Shown: in pieces, positions 45,729 to 57,110 of the stretch | Numbering within the stretch: position 1 is the first letter of the stretch | Layout of the letters: every line of letters begins with the position of its first letter | Origin: Actinokineospora auranticolor | GTDB lineage: Bacteria; Actinomycetota; Actinomycetes; Mycobacteriales; Pseudonocardiaceae | Direction of reading: 5' to 3' | DNA: 64,000 bases | Assembly (NCBI RefSeq): GCF_002934265.1 | Contig: NZ_PTIX01000009.1 | Span: 124,001-188,000, forward strand | Translations under genes and position numbers: made by a program | The notes under the pieces: generated by a model | The model's database searches: none | What the model was told of the DNA's origin: nothing | What the model saw: the letters and a program-made list of their open reading frames with translations, nothing else

Positions 45729-46709
45729 TCAGGCGTCGGCCTCGAGCATGTCCGGTGTGACGGCGGACTCGGTGTCGGGCAGCCCGAGGTCCTTCGCGCG
45801 CTTGTCGGCCATGGCCAGCAGCCTGCGGATGCGGCCCGCGACCGCGTCCTTGGTCATCGGCGGCTCGGAGAGCTGGCCCAGTTCCTCCAGCGACGCCTGC
45901 TTGTTCTTGAGCCGCAGTTGACCGGCGGCGGTCAGGTGGTCGGGGGCGTCGGGGCCGAGGATCTCCATGGCGCGCTGCACCCGGGCGGCGGCGGCGACCG
46001 CGGCGCGGGCGGAGCGGCGCAGGTTCGCGTCGTCGAAGTTGGCCAGCCGGTTGGCGGTGGCCCGCACCTCGCGGCGCATCCGGCGCTCCTCCCAGTTCAG
46101 CACGCAGGAGTGCGCGCCGAGGCGGGTGAGCAGGGCGCCGATGGCGTCGCCGTCGCGGACCACGACCCGGTCGGCGCCGCGCACCTCGCGGGACTTGGCC
46201 TGGATGCCCATCCGGCGGGCGGCGCCGACGATGGCCAGCGCGGCCTCCGGGCCGGGGCAGGTGATCTCCAGCGCGGACGAGCGGCCGGGCTCGGTGAGCG
46301 AGCCGTGCGCCAGGAACGCGCCGCGCCACGCGGCCTCGGCGTCGCACACCCCGCCGGACACGACCGGCGCGGGCAGTCCCCGGACCGGGCGGCCGCGCGG
46401 GTCGAGCAGTCCGGTCTGCCGGGCCAGGCCGTCGCCGTCCTTGACCACGCGCACCACGTAGCGGGTGCCCTTGCGCAGGCCGCCGGAGGTGATCACGTGC
46501 ACGTCGGCGTGGTGGCCGTAGAGCTCGTGGATCTCCTTGCGCAGCCGCCGCGCGGCGGCGCCGGTGTCCAGTTCGGCCTCCACGACGACCCGGCCCGCGA
46601 CGATGTGCAGTCCCCCGGCGAAGCGCAGCAACGAGGACACCTCGGCGCGGCGGCAACAGGTCTTGGACACGGCCAGCCTGCTCAGCTCGTCCTTGACAGC
46701 GGCGGTCAT
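45729..46709 (-). CDS. whiA: Sporulation/cell-division regulator WhiA
   Basis: DNA-binding protein with a LAGLIDADG-like N-terminal fold and a C-terminal HTH; in streptomycetes it works with WhiB to switch growth to sporulation septation, and it is conserved in nearly all Gram-positives. The 326 residues align end to end with the mycobacterial protein: [72 protein letters not shown] and the [26 protein letters not shown] at 46709 is chosen by that alignment; a GTG two codons upstream sits closer to GGAGAGGAGG. Usual last member of uvrC-rapZ-yvcK-whiA. Confidence 0.96.
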   Translation of the reverse strand: MTAAVKDELSRLAVSKTCCRRAEVSSLLRFAGGLHIVAGRVVVEAELDTGAAARRLRKEIHELYGHHADVHVITSGGLRKGTRYVVRVVKDGDGLARQTGLLDPRGRPVRGLPAPVVSGGVCDAEAAWRGAFLAHGSLTEPGRSSALEITCPGPEAALAIVGAARRMGIQAKSREVRGADRVVVRDGDAIGALLTRLGAHSCVLNWEERRMRREVRATANRLANFDDANLRRSARAAVAAAARVQRAMEILGPDAPDHLTAAGQLRLKNKQASLEELGQLSEPPMTKDAVAGRIRRLLAMADKRAKDLGLPDTESAVTPDMLEADA

Positions 46710-46799
46710 CGCCACGGGGTCCTCCTCTCCGAGCCGGGGTGGGCGGATCCTCCTCCCCTCCGCCGGCGGGGTACATCCCATCACGACCGCTGTCGCGGC

Positions 46800-47753
46800 T
46801 CAGCGTCCCCTCACCGACGCGATGGCCTCCCGCAGGCACGCCGCCAGTGCCCCGGGGTCGTGCCGGTCGGGGGTCGGCGCGGCCGCCACGGCGGCCAGCC
46901 AGGTGTCCGCCCCGAGGGCCGACGCCGCACGTCGGAGCCGGTCCGGGGTGGCCACGGAGTCGGCGTCGGCGATGACCGCGTCGACCCGCAGCCGGGGCGC
47001 GTGCTCGCACAGCACGTCGAGGTGGCGCTCCGGGGAGAACCCGGCGGTTTCGCCCGGTTGGGGGACGAGGTTGAGCACCACGACCCGCGCGGCGGTGGTC
47101 CGCACGAGCGCGTCGTGCAGTTCCGGCACCAGCAGGTGCGGTAGCACGCTGGTGAACCAGGAGCCGGGGCCGAGCAGCACCACGTCCGCGCCGAGCACGG
47201 CCTCGACGGCCTGCGGGCACGCGCTCGGCGGCGCCCGGTGGCCGTGCAGCCGGATGCGGTGGACCCGGCCGGGGGTGGTGGCGACGGCGACCTGGCCGCG
47301 GATGCGGCGGACCGTGGTCGGGTCCTCCTCAAGACCGGTCACGTCGGCCTCGATGTCCAGTGGCGCGGTGGACATCGGCAGCACGCGGCCCGTGGCGCCG
47401 AGCAACCCGGCCGCGTGCGCGAGCGCCTCGACCGGGTCGCCGAGCACCTCCAGCAGCCCGGCGAGCACGAGGTTGCCCACGGCGTGCCCGGCCAGCGCGC
47501 CGGTGCCGCCGAAGCGGTGCGCGAAGACCCGCGCCCACGGCCCGTCGGTGCCCGCGAGCGCGATCAGCGCCTTGCGCAGGTCGCCGGGCGGGAGCAGGCC
47601 GAGTTCGCGGCGCAGCCGCCCGGACGAGCCGCCGTCGTCGGCGACGGTGACGACGGCGGTGACGTCCGGGGTGATCAGCCGCAGCGCGCTGAGCGTGACG
47701 TGCAGGCCGCGACCGCCGCCGAGCGCGACCGCCTTGAGCGGGGTGTCCGTCAC
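46800..47753 (-). CDS. yvcK: YvcK/CofD-like gluconeogenesis factor
   Basis: A 317-residue Rossmann-like protein that binds UDP-sugars in other bacteria and influences carbon use and cell-wall synthesis. Motifs: KAVALGGGRGLHVTLSALR (about 7-25), TVADDGGSSGRLRRELG, PPGDLRKALIALA and VLLGPGSWFTSVLPHLLVPE. The GTG overlaps the rapZ stop (GTGA). The family is related to 2-phospho-L-lactate transferase CofD, but this cluster with rapZ and whiA identifies the YvcK branch. Confidence 0.93.
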   Translation of the reverse strand: MTDTPLKAVALGGGRGLHVTLSALRLITPDVTAVVTVADDGGSSGRLRRELGLLPPGDLRKALIALAGTDGPWARVFAHRFGGTGALAGHAVGNLVLAGLLEVLGDPVEALAHAAGLLGATGRVLPMSTAPLDIEADVTGLEEDPTTVRRIRGQVAVATTPGRVHRIRLHGHRAPPSACPQAVEAVLGADVVLLGPGSWFTSVLPHLLVPELHDALVRTTAARVVVLNLVPQPGETAGFSPERHLDVLCEHAPRLRVDAVIADADSVATPDRLRRAASALGADTWLAAVAAAPTPDRHDPGALAACLREAIASVRGR

Positions 47754-48634
47754 TCGCGCCCCAGGTCGCGGTGCACGACCTTGACGGCCAGCCCGTCCTC
47801 GTCGGCGAGCCTGCGGGAGAGCTCCTCGGAGATGGCGACGCTGCGGTGCTTGCCGCCGGTGCAGCCGATGGCGAGCGTCAGGTAGCGCTTGCCCTCGCGG
47901 CGGTATCCGGCGCCGATGAGCCGCAGCAGCTCGTGGTAGCGGTCGAGGAACTCGTCGGCGCCCTCCTGGGAGAGCACGTAGTTGCGCACGTCCGCGTCGC
48001 GACCGGTCTGGTCCTTGAGCTCGGGGATCCAGAACGGGTTGGGCAGGAACCGCACGTCCATGACCAGGTCGGCGTCCATCGGCAGGCCGTACTTGTAGCC
48101 GAAGGACAGCACGGTGACCCGGGTGGTGGCGTTGGCGTCGGAGCCGAACGCGTCCTCGATCTTGGCGCGCAGCTGGTGCACCGACAGGGTCGAGGTGTCG
48201 AGCACCAGGTCGGCCTCCTCGCGCAGCGGGCGCAGCAGCTCCCGCTCGGCCCCGATGCCGTCGATGAGCCTGCCCTCGCCCTGTAGCGGGTGGCCGCGGC
48301 GGACCTGCTCGAAGCGGCGCACCAGCACGTCGGTGGTGGCCTCCAGGAACAGCACGCGGGGCCGGTAGCCGCGCGCGTCGAGGTCCTTGATGATCGCCGA
48401 GAGGTCCTCGGTGAAGGCCCGGCTGCGCACGTCCATCACGACCGCGACCTTGGTGATCGCGCCCCGGGCCTGCGAGCCGAGCTCGACCATGGTGGAGATC
48501 AGCTCGGGCGGCAGGTTGTCCACCACGAACCAGCCCAGGTCCTCCAGGCACTTGGCCGCGGTGCTGCGGCCCGCGCCGGAGAGTCCGGTGACGACGGCGA
48601 CCTCGATGCCCGGTCCGCCCGCTTCGGTGCTCAC
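47750..48634 (-). CDS. rapZ: RNase adapter protein RapZ (nucleotide-binding)
   Basis: P-loop protein of 294 residues. Walker [10 protein letters not shown] is at about 17-25; the C-terminal half has [37 protein letters not shown] and [18 protein letters not shown]. In enterobacteria RapZ guides RNase E to the glmZ sRNA; in Gram-positives the role is less clear, although linkage to uvrC, yvcK and whiA is constant. GTG start overlaps the uvrC stop, and the stop overlaps yvcK. Confidence 0.95.
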   Translation of the reverse strand: MSTEAGGPGIEVAVVTGLSGAGRSTAAKCLEDLGWFVVDNLPPELISTMVELGSQARGAITKVAVVMDVRSRAFTEDLSAIIKDLDARGYRPRVLFLEATTDVLVRRFEQVRRGHPLQGEGRLIDGIGAERELLRPLREEADLVLDTSTLSVHQLRAKIEDAFGSDANATTRVTVLSFGYKYGLPMDADLVMDVRFLPNPFWIPELKDQTGRDADVRNYVLSQEGADEFLDRYHELLRLIGAGYRREGKRYLTLAIGCTGGKHRSVAISEELSRRLADEDGLAVKVVHRDLGRE

Positions 48635-50610
48635 TGCTGCTCCTCCGCCTTCCCGCGCGCCGGGGCCTCTCCCGCGAGCGCGCTGTGCACTGCCTGCGCG
48701 GTGCCGGGTCCGATGCCCGGGACACCGCCGATCTCCTCCAGGCTCGCCGCGCGCAGGCGCTTGAGCGAGCCGAAGTGCTTGATGAGCACGGCCCGGCGGC
48801 CCTGGCCGAGGCCGGGGATGTCGTCCAGCGCCGAGGTCAGCAGGTTCTTGGACCGCTTCTGCCGGTGGTAGCCGATCGCGAAGCGGTGCGACTCGTCGCG
48901 GACCCGCTGCATCAGGTACATGGCCTCGCTGTTGCGCGCCAGGATCACCGGGTCCGGGTCGGCGGGCAGCCAGATCTCCTCCAGCCGCTTGGCGATCCCG
49001 ATCACCGCGACGTCGGTGATGCCGAGGTCGGCGAGCACGTCGGCGGCGGCGTTGGCCTGCGGTCCGGCGCCGTCGACGACGAGCAGGTTGGGCGGGTAGG
49101 CGAAGCGCTTGGGTTTGCCGGTGTCCGGGTCGATGCCCGGTGGTGCGCCCGGTGGTGTGCCCGGTTCCGCCTGCTCCGGCGCGCCGTCGCGGTACTTGGC
49201 GAACCGGCGGCGCACGACCTCGGCGATCGAGGCCACGTCCCCCTCGGTCGCGGCCTCGCGCAGCGCGAAGCGGCGGTACTCGGACTTGCGGGCCAGGCCG
49301 TCCTCGAACACGACCAGCGACCCGACGACGTCGGTGCCCTGGTGGTGGCTGATGTCGACGCACTCGATGCGCAGCGGGGCGGTGTCGAGGCCGAGGTCGT
49401 CCTGGAGTTGCTGGAGCGCGGCGGAGCGGGCGGTGAGGTCGCCCGCGCGGCGCAGCTTGTGCTGGGTGAAGGCTTCCTTGGCGTTGCGCTCCACGGTCTC
49501 CATGAGCGCGCGCTTGTCCCCGCGCTGCGGGACGCGCAGGGCGACCTTGCCGCCGCGGAGGCCGCCGAGCCAGTCGGCCACCGCCTCGGCGTCGGCGGGG
49601 AGTTCGGGGACCAGGACCTCGCGGGGCACGGGGCTGCCGTCGGTGCTCTCCTCGGAGTCGACCTGGTCGCCGTAGAACTGGCTGAGGAACCGGTCGACCA
49701 GGCTCGCGACGGCGGACTGCTCGTCGCCGTCGTCGATGCGGTCGATCACCCACCCGCGCTGCCCCCGGACCCGGCCGCCGCGCACGTGGAACACCTGGAC
49801 GGCGGCTTCGAGGTCGTCGAAGGAGAAGGCCACCACGTCGGCGTCGGTGCCGTCGCCGAGCACGACCGCCTGCTTCTCCATGGCCCGCTTGAGCGCCCCG
49901 ATGTCGTCGCGCAGCCGCGCGGCCCGCTCGAACTCGAGCTCCTCGGCGGCGGCGGCCATCTCCTTCTCCAAGCGGCGGACCATGGCGTCGGTCTTGCCGG
50001 AGAGGAAGTCGCAGAAGTCCTCGACGATGGCCCGGTGCTCGTCCTGGTCGACCCGGCCGACGCAGGGCGCGGAGCACTTGCCGATGTAGCCGAGCAGGCA
50101 GGGCCGCCCGATCTGCCCGTGGCGCCGGAAGACGCCCTTGGAGCAGGTGCGGGCGGGGAAGACGCGCAGCAGCAGGTCGAGCGTCTCGCGGATGGCCCAG
50201 GCGTGGGCGTAGGGGCCGAAGTAGCGCACGCCCTTGCGGCGGGGGCCGCGGTAGACGTGCAGGCGGGGGAAGTCCTCGTGCAGGGTCGCGGCCAGCACGG
50301 GGTAGGACTTGTCGTCGCGGTAGCGGACGTTGAAGCGCGGGTCGAACTCCTTGATCCAGTTGTACTCCAACTGGAGCGCCTCGACCTCGGTGGAGACCAC
50401 GGTCCACTCGACGCCACCCGCGGTGGTCACCATCTGCCGGGTGCGGGGGTGCAGGGAGGAGACGTCGGCGAAGTACGAGTTCAACCGACTCCGCAGGCTT
50501 TTCGCCTTGCCGACGTAGATGACCCGGCCCCCGGGGTCGCGGAACTTGTAGACGCCGGGGGCATCGGGAATGGTCCCCGCGGCGGGCCGGTAGGTCGACG
50601 GGTCAGGCAC
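48631..50610 (-). CDS. uvrC: Excinuclease ABC subunit C
   Basis: Nuclease subunit of UvrABC nucleotide excision repair, cutting on both sides of bulky DNA lesions. The 659 residues show, in order, the GIY-YIG nuclease domain ([20 protein letters not shown], about 18-37), a UvrB-interacting UVR region ([20 protein letters not shown]), the RNase H-like 5' nuclease domain ([20 protein letters not shown] and [14 protein letters not shown]) and C-terminal helix-hairpin-helix motifs ([20 protein letters not shown]). An insertion rich in Pro/Gly lies near residue 495. GTG start has TAGGGT 6 nt upstream and no Shine-Dalgarno sequence. First gene of uvrC-rapZ-yvcK-whiA. Confidence 0.97.
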   Translation of the reverse strand: MPDPSTYRPAAGTIPDAPGVYKFRDPGGRVIYVGKAKSLRSRLNSYFADVSSLHPRTRQMVTTAGGVEWTVVSTEVEALQLEYNWIKEFDPRFNVRYRDDKSYPVLAATLHEDFPRLHVYRGPRRKGVRYFGPYAHAWAIRETLDLLLRVFPARTCSKGVFRRHGQIGRPCLLGYIGKCSAPCVGRVDQDEHRAIVEDFCDFLSGKTDAMVRRLEKEMAAAAEELEFERAARLRDDIGALKRAMEKQAVVLGDGTDADVVAFSFDDLEAAVQVFHVRGGRVRGQRGWVIDRIDDGDEQSAVASLVDRFLSQFYGDQVDSEESTDGSPVPREVLVPELPADAEAVADWLGGLRGGKVALRVPQRGDKRALMETVERNAKEAFTQHKLRRAGDLTARSAALQQLQDDLGLDTAPLRIECVDISHHQGTDVVGSLVVFEDGLARKSEYRRFALREAATEGDVASIAEVVRRRFAKYRDGAPEQAEPGTPPGAPPGIDPDTGKPKRFAYPPNLLVVDGAGPQANAAADVLADLGITDVAVIGIAKRLEEIWLPADPDPVILARNSEAMYLMQRVRDESHRFAIGYHRQKRSKNLLTSALDDIPGLGQGRRAVLIKHFGSLKRLRAASLEEIGGVPGIGPGTAQAVHSALAGEAPARGKAEEQQ

Positions 50611-50616
50611 GGGACA

Positions 50617-50622
50617 ACCCTA
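50617..50622 (-). promoter_or_regulatory. -10 box of uvrC (leaderless)
   Basis: TAGGGT on the minus strand, 6 nt before the GTG at 50610. Confidence 0.55.
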
Positions 50623-50699
50623 CGACCGCCCCCCGACAACGGCGTCCCTACCCGCCAGGTCGCGAGCCCCGGCGCGTCGCCCGGCCCGGTCCACCACCT

Positions 50700-50729
50700 C
50701 CGCGGCGGACCGGCCCCGCACCACCGCGG
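50700..50729 (-). terminator. Possible terminator of the SGNH hydrolase gene
   Basis: CCGCGGCGG (50700-50708) and CCACCGCGG (50721-50729) form a 9-bp stem with one mismatch about 50 bp after the stop. Confidence 0.4.
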
Positions 50730-50780
50730 CCGCGAACCGCGCTCGACCGGATCACGGGGAGACGCGACCGGGCGAGTCCG

Positions 50781-51800
50781 CTAGCGGACGGCGTGTAGGT
50801 TGCCGTCGGTGCCGATCAGGCAGCGGGCCGTGGTTCGCGGTTGCGCCAGGAACTCCGTCAGGCAGCGGCCCAGCTGGGCGTGGCCTTGGGCGTTGGGGTG
50901 GAAGGATTGCTGGGCCATGTGGATGCCGAAGGCGTCCAGGCCGCCGGTGACCCAGGCCCAGGGGTCGACCGTGACGCGGTTCTGCCACTCCGTCGACACG
51001 TCCGCGCCGCTGCAGGCCTCGTGGCCCTCGGTGGCGCGGGAGAAGTCCAAGTAGGACAGTCCGGTTCGGGCCGCGATGCCGCGGAAGGCCTCGGCGAACT
51101 GGGGAACGGCTTGCGTGCGCCCGTACTCCGCGTCCGGCAGCCGGATCGGGCACCCCTGCGGTCCGTGCTGGACCGGGTCCATCTTCTCCGTCACCGGCGA
51201 CGCGTACGAGGTGATCACGAACCGGTACGCGCCGTCCGCGTACCCGGCCTCGCGCATGGCGGTCCGGACGTCCGCGACGGCCCGCTCGACCTTGGGGGCC
51301 ATGGCCGCCAGCCGCTGGGGCCACTCGGTGGCGAGGTGTTTCGCGCAGCCCGCGCCGAAGGGGTTGAACCAGCGGCCGACGCAGTCCAGGACCGTGTCGG
51401 CGAAGCGCGGGTCGTCGTTGGCGCCGATCTGGAGGACGACCGCGGTCACGCGGTTGGCGCGGGCGATGGCGACCAGCCTCCGCGCCTGGGAGCCCTCCGT
51501 GTAGTGGGTGGTGTCCGCCAGCGACACGTTCGACGCGTCGGCGCCCGAGCAGGCCAGGTTGTACGTGCGTTGCGCGGCGGAGGTGCGGTGGATCAGGGCG
51601 TTCGCCGAGCGGTGGCACCAGTTGCCGCCCTCACCGCGGGTGCCCGGCTCGTAGTCGCCCGCCCCCTCCCCCGAGATCGCGCTGTCGCCGAGCGACACCA
51701 CGGCCGTGGGGCGGTCGTCGACGGGGGACGCGGCGGCCGATGGCGCGGCCAGGCCGACCGCGCACAGGGCGACGGCGGCCACACCGAGTAAGCGGGGCAT
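50781..51800 (-). CDS. Secreted SGNH/GDSL-type hydrolase
   Basis: Exported esterase or lipase-like enzyme of 339 residues. Signal peptide MPRLLGVAAVALCAVGLAAP with cleavage after SAAA. The nucleophile block is VVSLGDSAISGEGAGDY (Ser about 40), the oxyanion-hole Asn is in QIGANDDPRF (about 125), and the catalytic His is in SFHPNAQGHAQLGRCL (about 297). Several cysteines (WCH, LACSG, LDCVG, GCAKH, ACSG, GRCL, RCLIG) suggest disulfides. ATG follows GGGAGGTCCCC. The natural substrate, a lipid, glycan ester or polymer, cannot be read from sequence. Confidence 0.9.
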   Translation of the reverse strand: MPRLLGVAAVALCAVGLAAPSAAASPVDDRPTAVVSLGDSAISGEGAGDYEPGTRGEGGNWCHRSANALIHRTSAAQRTYNLACSGADASNVSLADTTHYTEGSQARRLVAIARANRVTAVVLQIGANDDPRFADTVLDCVGRWFNPFGAGCAKHLATEWPQRLAAMAPKVERAVADVRTAMREAGYADGAYRFVITSYASPVTEKMDPVQHGPQGCPIRLPDAEYGRTQAVPQFAEAFRGIAARTGLSYLDFSRATEGHEACSGADVSTEWQNRVTVDPWAWVTGGLDAFGIHMAQQSFHPNAQGHAQLGRCLTEFLAQPRTTARCLIGTDGNLHAVR

Positions 51801-51816
51801 GGGGACCTCCCGAAAG

Positions 51817-51849
51817 GGGTGATGGTTGAGATCGACTCAACCATCACCC
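51817..51849 (-). terminator. Perfect 14-bp-arm hairpin between the Rieske and SGNH genes
   Basis: GGGTGATGGTTGAG / CTCAACCATCACCC with a 5-nt centre, about 30 bp after the Rieske gene stop and followed by CTTTC on the minus strand. Most likely a terminator; it also lies in the leader of the next gene, so an operator or attenuator is possible. Confidence 0.7.
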
Positions 51850-51878
51850 ATCCGGTGAATCCATAACCCAAACGGACC

Positions 51879-52370
51879 CTAGGCCAGTACGACGTTCTCC
51901 CCGTCGACCTTCACCTCCACCACGGCGAGCCCGGTCTGCGCCTGCCCGCTCTTGCGCGCCCCGGTCGCCGGGTCGAAGGTGCTGAAGTGCCGGGGGCACG
52001 TGATCACGCCGTCCTTCGGCGGGTCGACCGTCGCACCCTGGTGCGGGCACGTCGGGTCGAAGCCCTTCACCGTGGTCCCGTCGCGCACCAGCAGCACCTT
52101 GCCGGACGGCCCGCCGTTCACCAGCAGCCCGCCGCCGTCGGGGATCGCCGACACCGTGCTCAACGCCCCGGACGAACCGGTGGCGCCACCGGACGAACCA
52201 CCGGTGGTGCCCGCCGGAGCGCCACCGGGGGTGGTCGTCGTGCCGCCGGACCCGGAGCCCGTGTCGGAGGAGCACGCGGCGAGCACGCCGGGCGCCACCA
52301 GGGCGACCATCAGTCCGCAGAGGACCTGCCTGCGGTTGCGGCTGTCAGCGGGTGTGGTGGTGTCGGTCAC
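51879..52370 (-). CDS. Rieske [2Fe-2S] lipoprotein, Tat-exported
   Basis: A 163-residue exported iron-sulfur protein. The N terminus has a twin-arginine motif (SRNRRQVLCGL) and a lipobox (VLAAC, Cys about 33), then a Gly/Ser/Thr-rich linker of about 40 residues and the Rieske domain with CPHQGATV (about 107-114) and CPRHFSTFD (about 124-132), giving the two Cys and two His ligands. An electron-transfer role at the outer face of the membrane is expected; the redox partner is unknown. GTG at 52370 is chosen because GAGGAGG lies 6 nt upstream; the TTG two codons earlier overlaps that site. Confidence 0.92.
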   Translation of the reverse strand: MTDTTTPADSRNRRQVLCGLMVALVAPGVLAACSSDTGSGSGGTTTTPGGAPAGTTGGSSGGATGSSGALSTVSAIPDGGGLLVNGGPSGKVLLVRDGTTVKGFDPTCPHQGATVDPPKDGVITCPRHFSTFDPATGARKSGQAQTGLAVVEVKVDGENVVLA

Positions 52371-52475
52371 GCCCAACCTCCTCGGGAATCAGTTCAGGGA
52401 TACACCGAGGGGTACGTGGAGCGCGCGACGAGAGTTCACCCCCGCCGTGATTCACAGGTTACGCACAGGTACGGC

Positions 52476-52823
52476 CTACAGCCCCAGGTGCACGCGCAAC
52501 GCGTCGTCGATGGCCTTGAGCAGCACGGGCGGCACGCGCCCCAAGCGCCGCCGCACGCGGGCCGTGGCGACCGTCCGGATCTGCTCCGCCTGCGCCTTGG
52601 ACTCGGCCAGCAGACCGCAGTCGGTGGCGGGCAGCAGCACCTGGAAGGGGAACACCCGGGTGGTGTTCGACGTGATCGGCACGACCGTGACCGTGCCGCG
52701 CCCGGTCCGCTGGGCCACCAGGTTGGCCGCGTCGTTGCTGACGATCACCGCGGGCCGGGTCTTGTTGGCCTCCGAGCCCCGCGTGGGGTCCAGGTCGACC
52801 AGGTGGATGTCACCGCGCCGCAT
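52476..52823 (-). CDS. MazF/PemK-type toxin (endoribonuclease)
   Basis: A 115-residue toxin of a type II toxin-antitoxin pair. MazF hallmarks are MRRGDIHLVDLDPTRGSEAN, KTRPAVIVSNDAAN and TVTVVPITSNTTRVFPFQVL, with C-terminal LLAESKAQAEQIRTV. It is expected to cleave mRNA at short sequence motifs when free. ATG at 52823 overlaps the antitoxin gene by 14 bp, so the pair is co-translated. Cleavage specificity cannot be predicted. Confidence 0.93.
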   Translation of the reverse strand: MRRGDIHLVDLDPTRGSEANKTRPAVIVSNDAANLVAQRTGRGTVTVVPITSNTTRVFPFQVLLPATDCGLLAESKAQAEQIRTVATARVRRRLGRVPPVLLKAIDDALRVHLGL

Positions 52824-53043
52824 CGAGCGCGCCGTCGGCGGCGGTCGGTTCCCAGAGCAGGGCGTCCTCGCCGGCGTCCCACTCGTCGAAGGCGGCGAGG
52901 TACTCGTCGCGCAGGGACGACTCGCGCAGCAGACCGATGGCCAACTGGATGACCGCCGAGCGGTTGCCGTGCTCCGCGGCCCGCCCGAGGTACTCGTCGA
53001 TGAACCGGACGTCCTCCTCCGGCAGGCTCACACTCAGTTTCAC
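52810..53043 (-). CDS. RHH-type antitoxin of the MazF pair
   Basis: 77 residues. The N terminus MKLSVSLPEEDVRFIDEYLG and RSAVIQLAIGLLRESSL form a ribbon-helix-helix domain that binds DNA as a dimer and autoregulates such operons. The acidic, tryptophan-containing tail (DEWDAGEDALLWEP) is the part that usually wraps the toxin. Start GTG follows GGAGGTAGC. It precedes and overlaps the toxin gene, the normal order. Confidence 0.9.
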   Translation of the reverse strand: MKLSVSLPEEDVRFIDEYLGRAAEHGNRSAVIQLAIGLLRESSLRDEYLAAFDEWDAGEDALLWEPTAADGALDAAR

Positions 53044-53077
53044 ACCACCGATGCTACCTCCGGTGGCACCACCGGTA

Positions 53078-55353
<2,276 letters not shown>

Positions 55354-55361
<8 letters not shown>

Positions 55362-56001
55362 CGGGGTTCTCCTCTTCGATACCGCTGGTGCCGGGGGCGG
55401 TGCCCGCGGCCAGGTGCGGGGTCGCCAGCTTCTCCACGTACTTGGCGAGGACGTCGACCTCGAGGTTCACCTTGTCCCCCGGCGCGCGCAGGCCGAGCGT
55501 GGTGGCGCGCAGCGTCTCGGGGATGAGGCTGACGGTGAACCAGTCGGCGCCGACCTCGACGACGGTCAGCGAGACGCCGTCGACGGTGATCGAGCCCTTC
55601 TCCACGACGTAGCGGGACAGGCCGTCCGGCAGCGCGAAGCGCACCAGGTCCCAGTGCTCCGACGGCTCCCGGGACAGCACGTGCCCGGTGCCGTCGACGT
55701 GGCCCTGCACGATGTGCCCGCCGAGGCGCTGCCCGACGGCGGCGGCGCGCTCCAGGTTGACCGCGTCGCCCGCGGCGACGCCGTCCAGGCTGCTGCGGCG
55801 CAGGGTCTCGCGCATGACGTCGGCGGTGAAGGTGCCGTCGGCCAGGTCGACCACGGTCAGGCAGACCCCGTTGACGGCGATCGAGTCGCCGTGCCGCGCG
55901 TCGCTGGTGACCAGCGGCCCGGCGATGGTGACCCGCGCGGCGTCGGGCAGGTCCCGCACCGCGACGACCTCGCCCCGCTCCTCGACGATCCCGGTGAACA
56001 C
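55354..56001 (-). CDS. ribE: Riboflavin synthase, alpha chain
   Basis: Dismutates two lumazine molecules to riboflavin. The 215 residues are two repeats of the lumazine-binding barrel, each with a recognisable core: [15 protein letters not shown] ... [14 protein letters not shown] (repeat 1) and [14 protein letters not shown] ... [14 protein letters not shown] (repeat 2). The start GTG follows AAGGAGG at 8 nt. First gene of the rib operon. No FMN riboswitch is evident in the 400 bp upstream. Confidence 0.96.
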
Positions 56002-56267
56002 TCCGGTGTGCCTCCTTGAACGAACTACCGCGCCGATCCACCCATCGTGGCCCTTCCGGGGGGCCGCCGGCGTCCCCCGGTGACGGTCGACACGCCGGGT
56101 TGCGCCGAACGCCACACCCCGGCGCGCGCCACGACTTCGGAGCAACCACGCGCGGGGCGGTGGTGTTCCCCGGCGGGCCGTTCCGGTCCGCGGACCGCAT
56201 CGTGGGACGACCCGCGCCACCACACCGCGCAGTGTCCCAGTCCGCTGTGGCCGGATGTGTCGAAGCC
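56002..56267. other. Non-coding region upstream of ribE
   Basis: I see no gene and no match to the FMN riboswitch core (no GACCGGCGGT / GCCGACGGT pair in the right order). The ribE promoter should be here, but no clear -10 stands out. Confidence 0.5.
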
Positions 56268-56309
56268 CCCTCGGCCGGGTGGCCGAGGGCGCTTGCCCGG
56301 ACACCGGGC
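56268..56309 (-). terminator. Tandem hairpins downstream of rpe
   Basis: CCCTCGGCC-gggt-GGCCGAGGG (56268-56289) and GCCCGG-aca-CCGGGC (about 56295-56309), 90-130 bp after the rpe stop. Confidence 0.65.
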
Positions 56310-56400
56310 CGCCGAATACCGACGGTCCCGCGCGACGACCAGCGGGGTTAAGCGAGCACTCAATGGGGGAACTACCGTTTCTCGACCGCGCTGAAATAGG

Positions 56401-57078
56401 TCAGGCGAAGCGGTGGTTCGCATTGCGGGCCTGTTCCCGCAATGCCGCGACGGCCTTACCGGGGTCGCTCGCCCCGTAAACCGCGGACCCGGCCACGAAG
56501 CAGTCCACGCCCGCCTCGGCGGCCTGTTCGATGGTGTCGCGGTTGATCCCGCCGTCGATCTCCACGAGCAGGTTCAGGTGCCCGGTGTCGACCAGGTTCC
56601 GGACCGTGCGGACCTTGTCGAGCACGTCGGCGATGAAGCCCTGCCCGCCGAAGCCGGGCTCGACCGACATCACCAGCAGCGTGTCGAACTCGCGCAGCAG
56701 CTCGACGTACGGCTCCAGCGGGGTGCCCGGCTTGATCGACAGCCCGGCCTTGGCGCCCGCCGCCCGCAGGTCCCTGGCGATCCGCACCGGGTCCTTGGCG
56801 GCTTCGACGTGCACGGTGACGTTGTGCGCGCCCGCCTCCGCGTACCCGACCGCCCAGCGGTCCGGGTCGGAGATCATCAGGTGGCAGTCCATCGGGATGG
56901 ACGTGGCCTTGAGCAGCGCCTCGACGACCGGGAGCCCGAGGGTGAGGTTCGGGACGAAGTGGGCGTCCATGACGTCCACGTGGACCCAGTCCGAGCCCTC
57001 GATCGCCGCCAGCTCGTCGGCGAGGCGGGCGAAGTCGGCGGAGAGGATGCTGGGCGCGATCATCGGGGTGTTCGACAC
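56401..57078 (-). CDS. rpe: Ribulose-phosphate 3-epimerase
   Basis: Interconverts ribulose 5-phosphate and xylulose 5-phosphate, the pentose phosphate step missing from the tkt cluster. The 225-residue TIM barrel shows [40 protein letters not shown] (metal/catalytic Asp), [26 protein letters not shown] and [23 protein letters not shown] at 57078 is favoured by a TATGCT -10 box 8 nt upstream (57087-57092); an internal ATG five codons later is the alternative. Linkage to the rib genes is conserved in actinobacteria. Confidence 0.96.
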   Translation of the reverse strand: MSNTPMIAPSILSADFARLADELAAIEGSDWVHVDVMDAHFVPNLTLGLPVVEALLKATSIPMDCHLMISDPDRWAVGYAEAGAHNVTVHVEAAKDPVRIARDLRAAGAKAGLSIKPGTPLEPYVELLREFDTLLVMSVEPGFGGQGFIADVLDKVRTVRNLVDTGHLNLLVEIDGGINRDTIEQAAEAGVDCFVAGSAVYGASDPGKAVAALREQARNANHRFA

Positions 57079-57086
57079 GGGGACCC

Positions 57087-57092
57087 AGCATA
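57087..57092 (-). promoter_or_regulatory. -10 box of rpe (leaderless)
   Basis: TATGCT on the minus strand, 8 nt before the GTG at 57078. Confidence 0.5.
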
Positions 57093-57110
57093 GGCGTCCG
57101 GTTGGGCCGG

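Noticed and set aside
56002-56400. FMN riboswitch upstream of ribE
   Set aside because: Riboflavin operons often have one, but the minus strand here lacks the conserved FMN-aptamer segments in order; only hairpins explained by the rpe terminator are seen.
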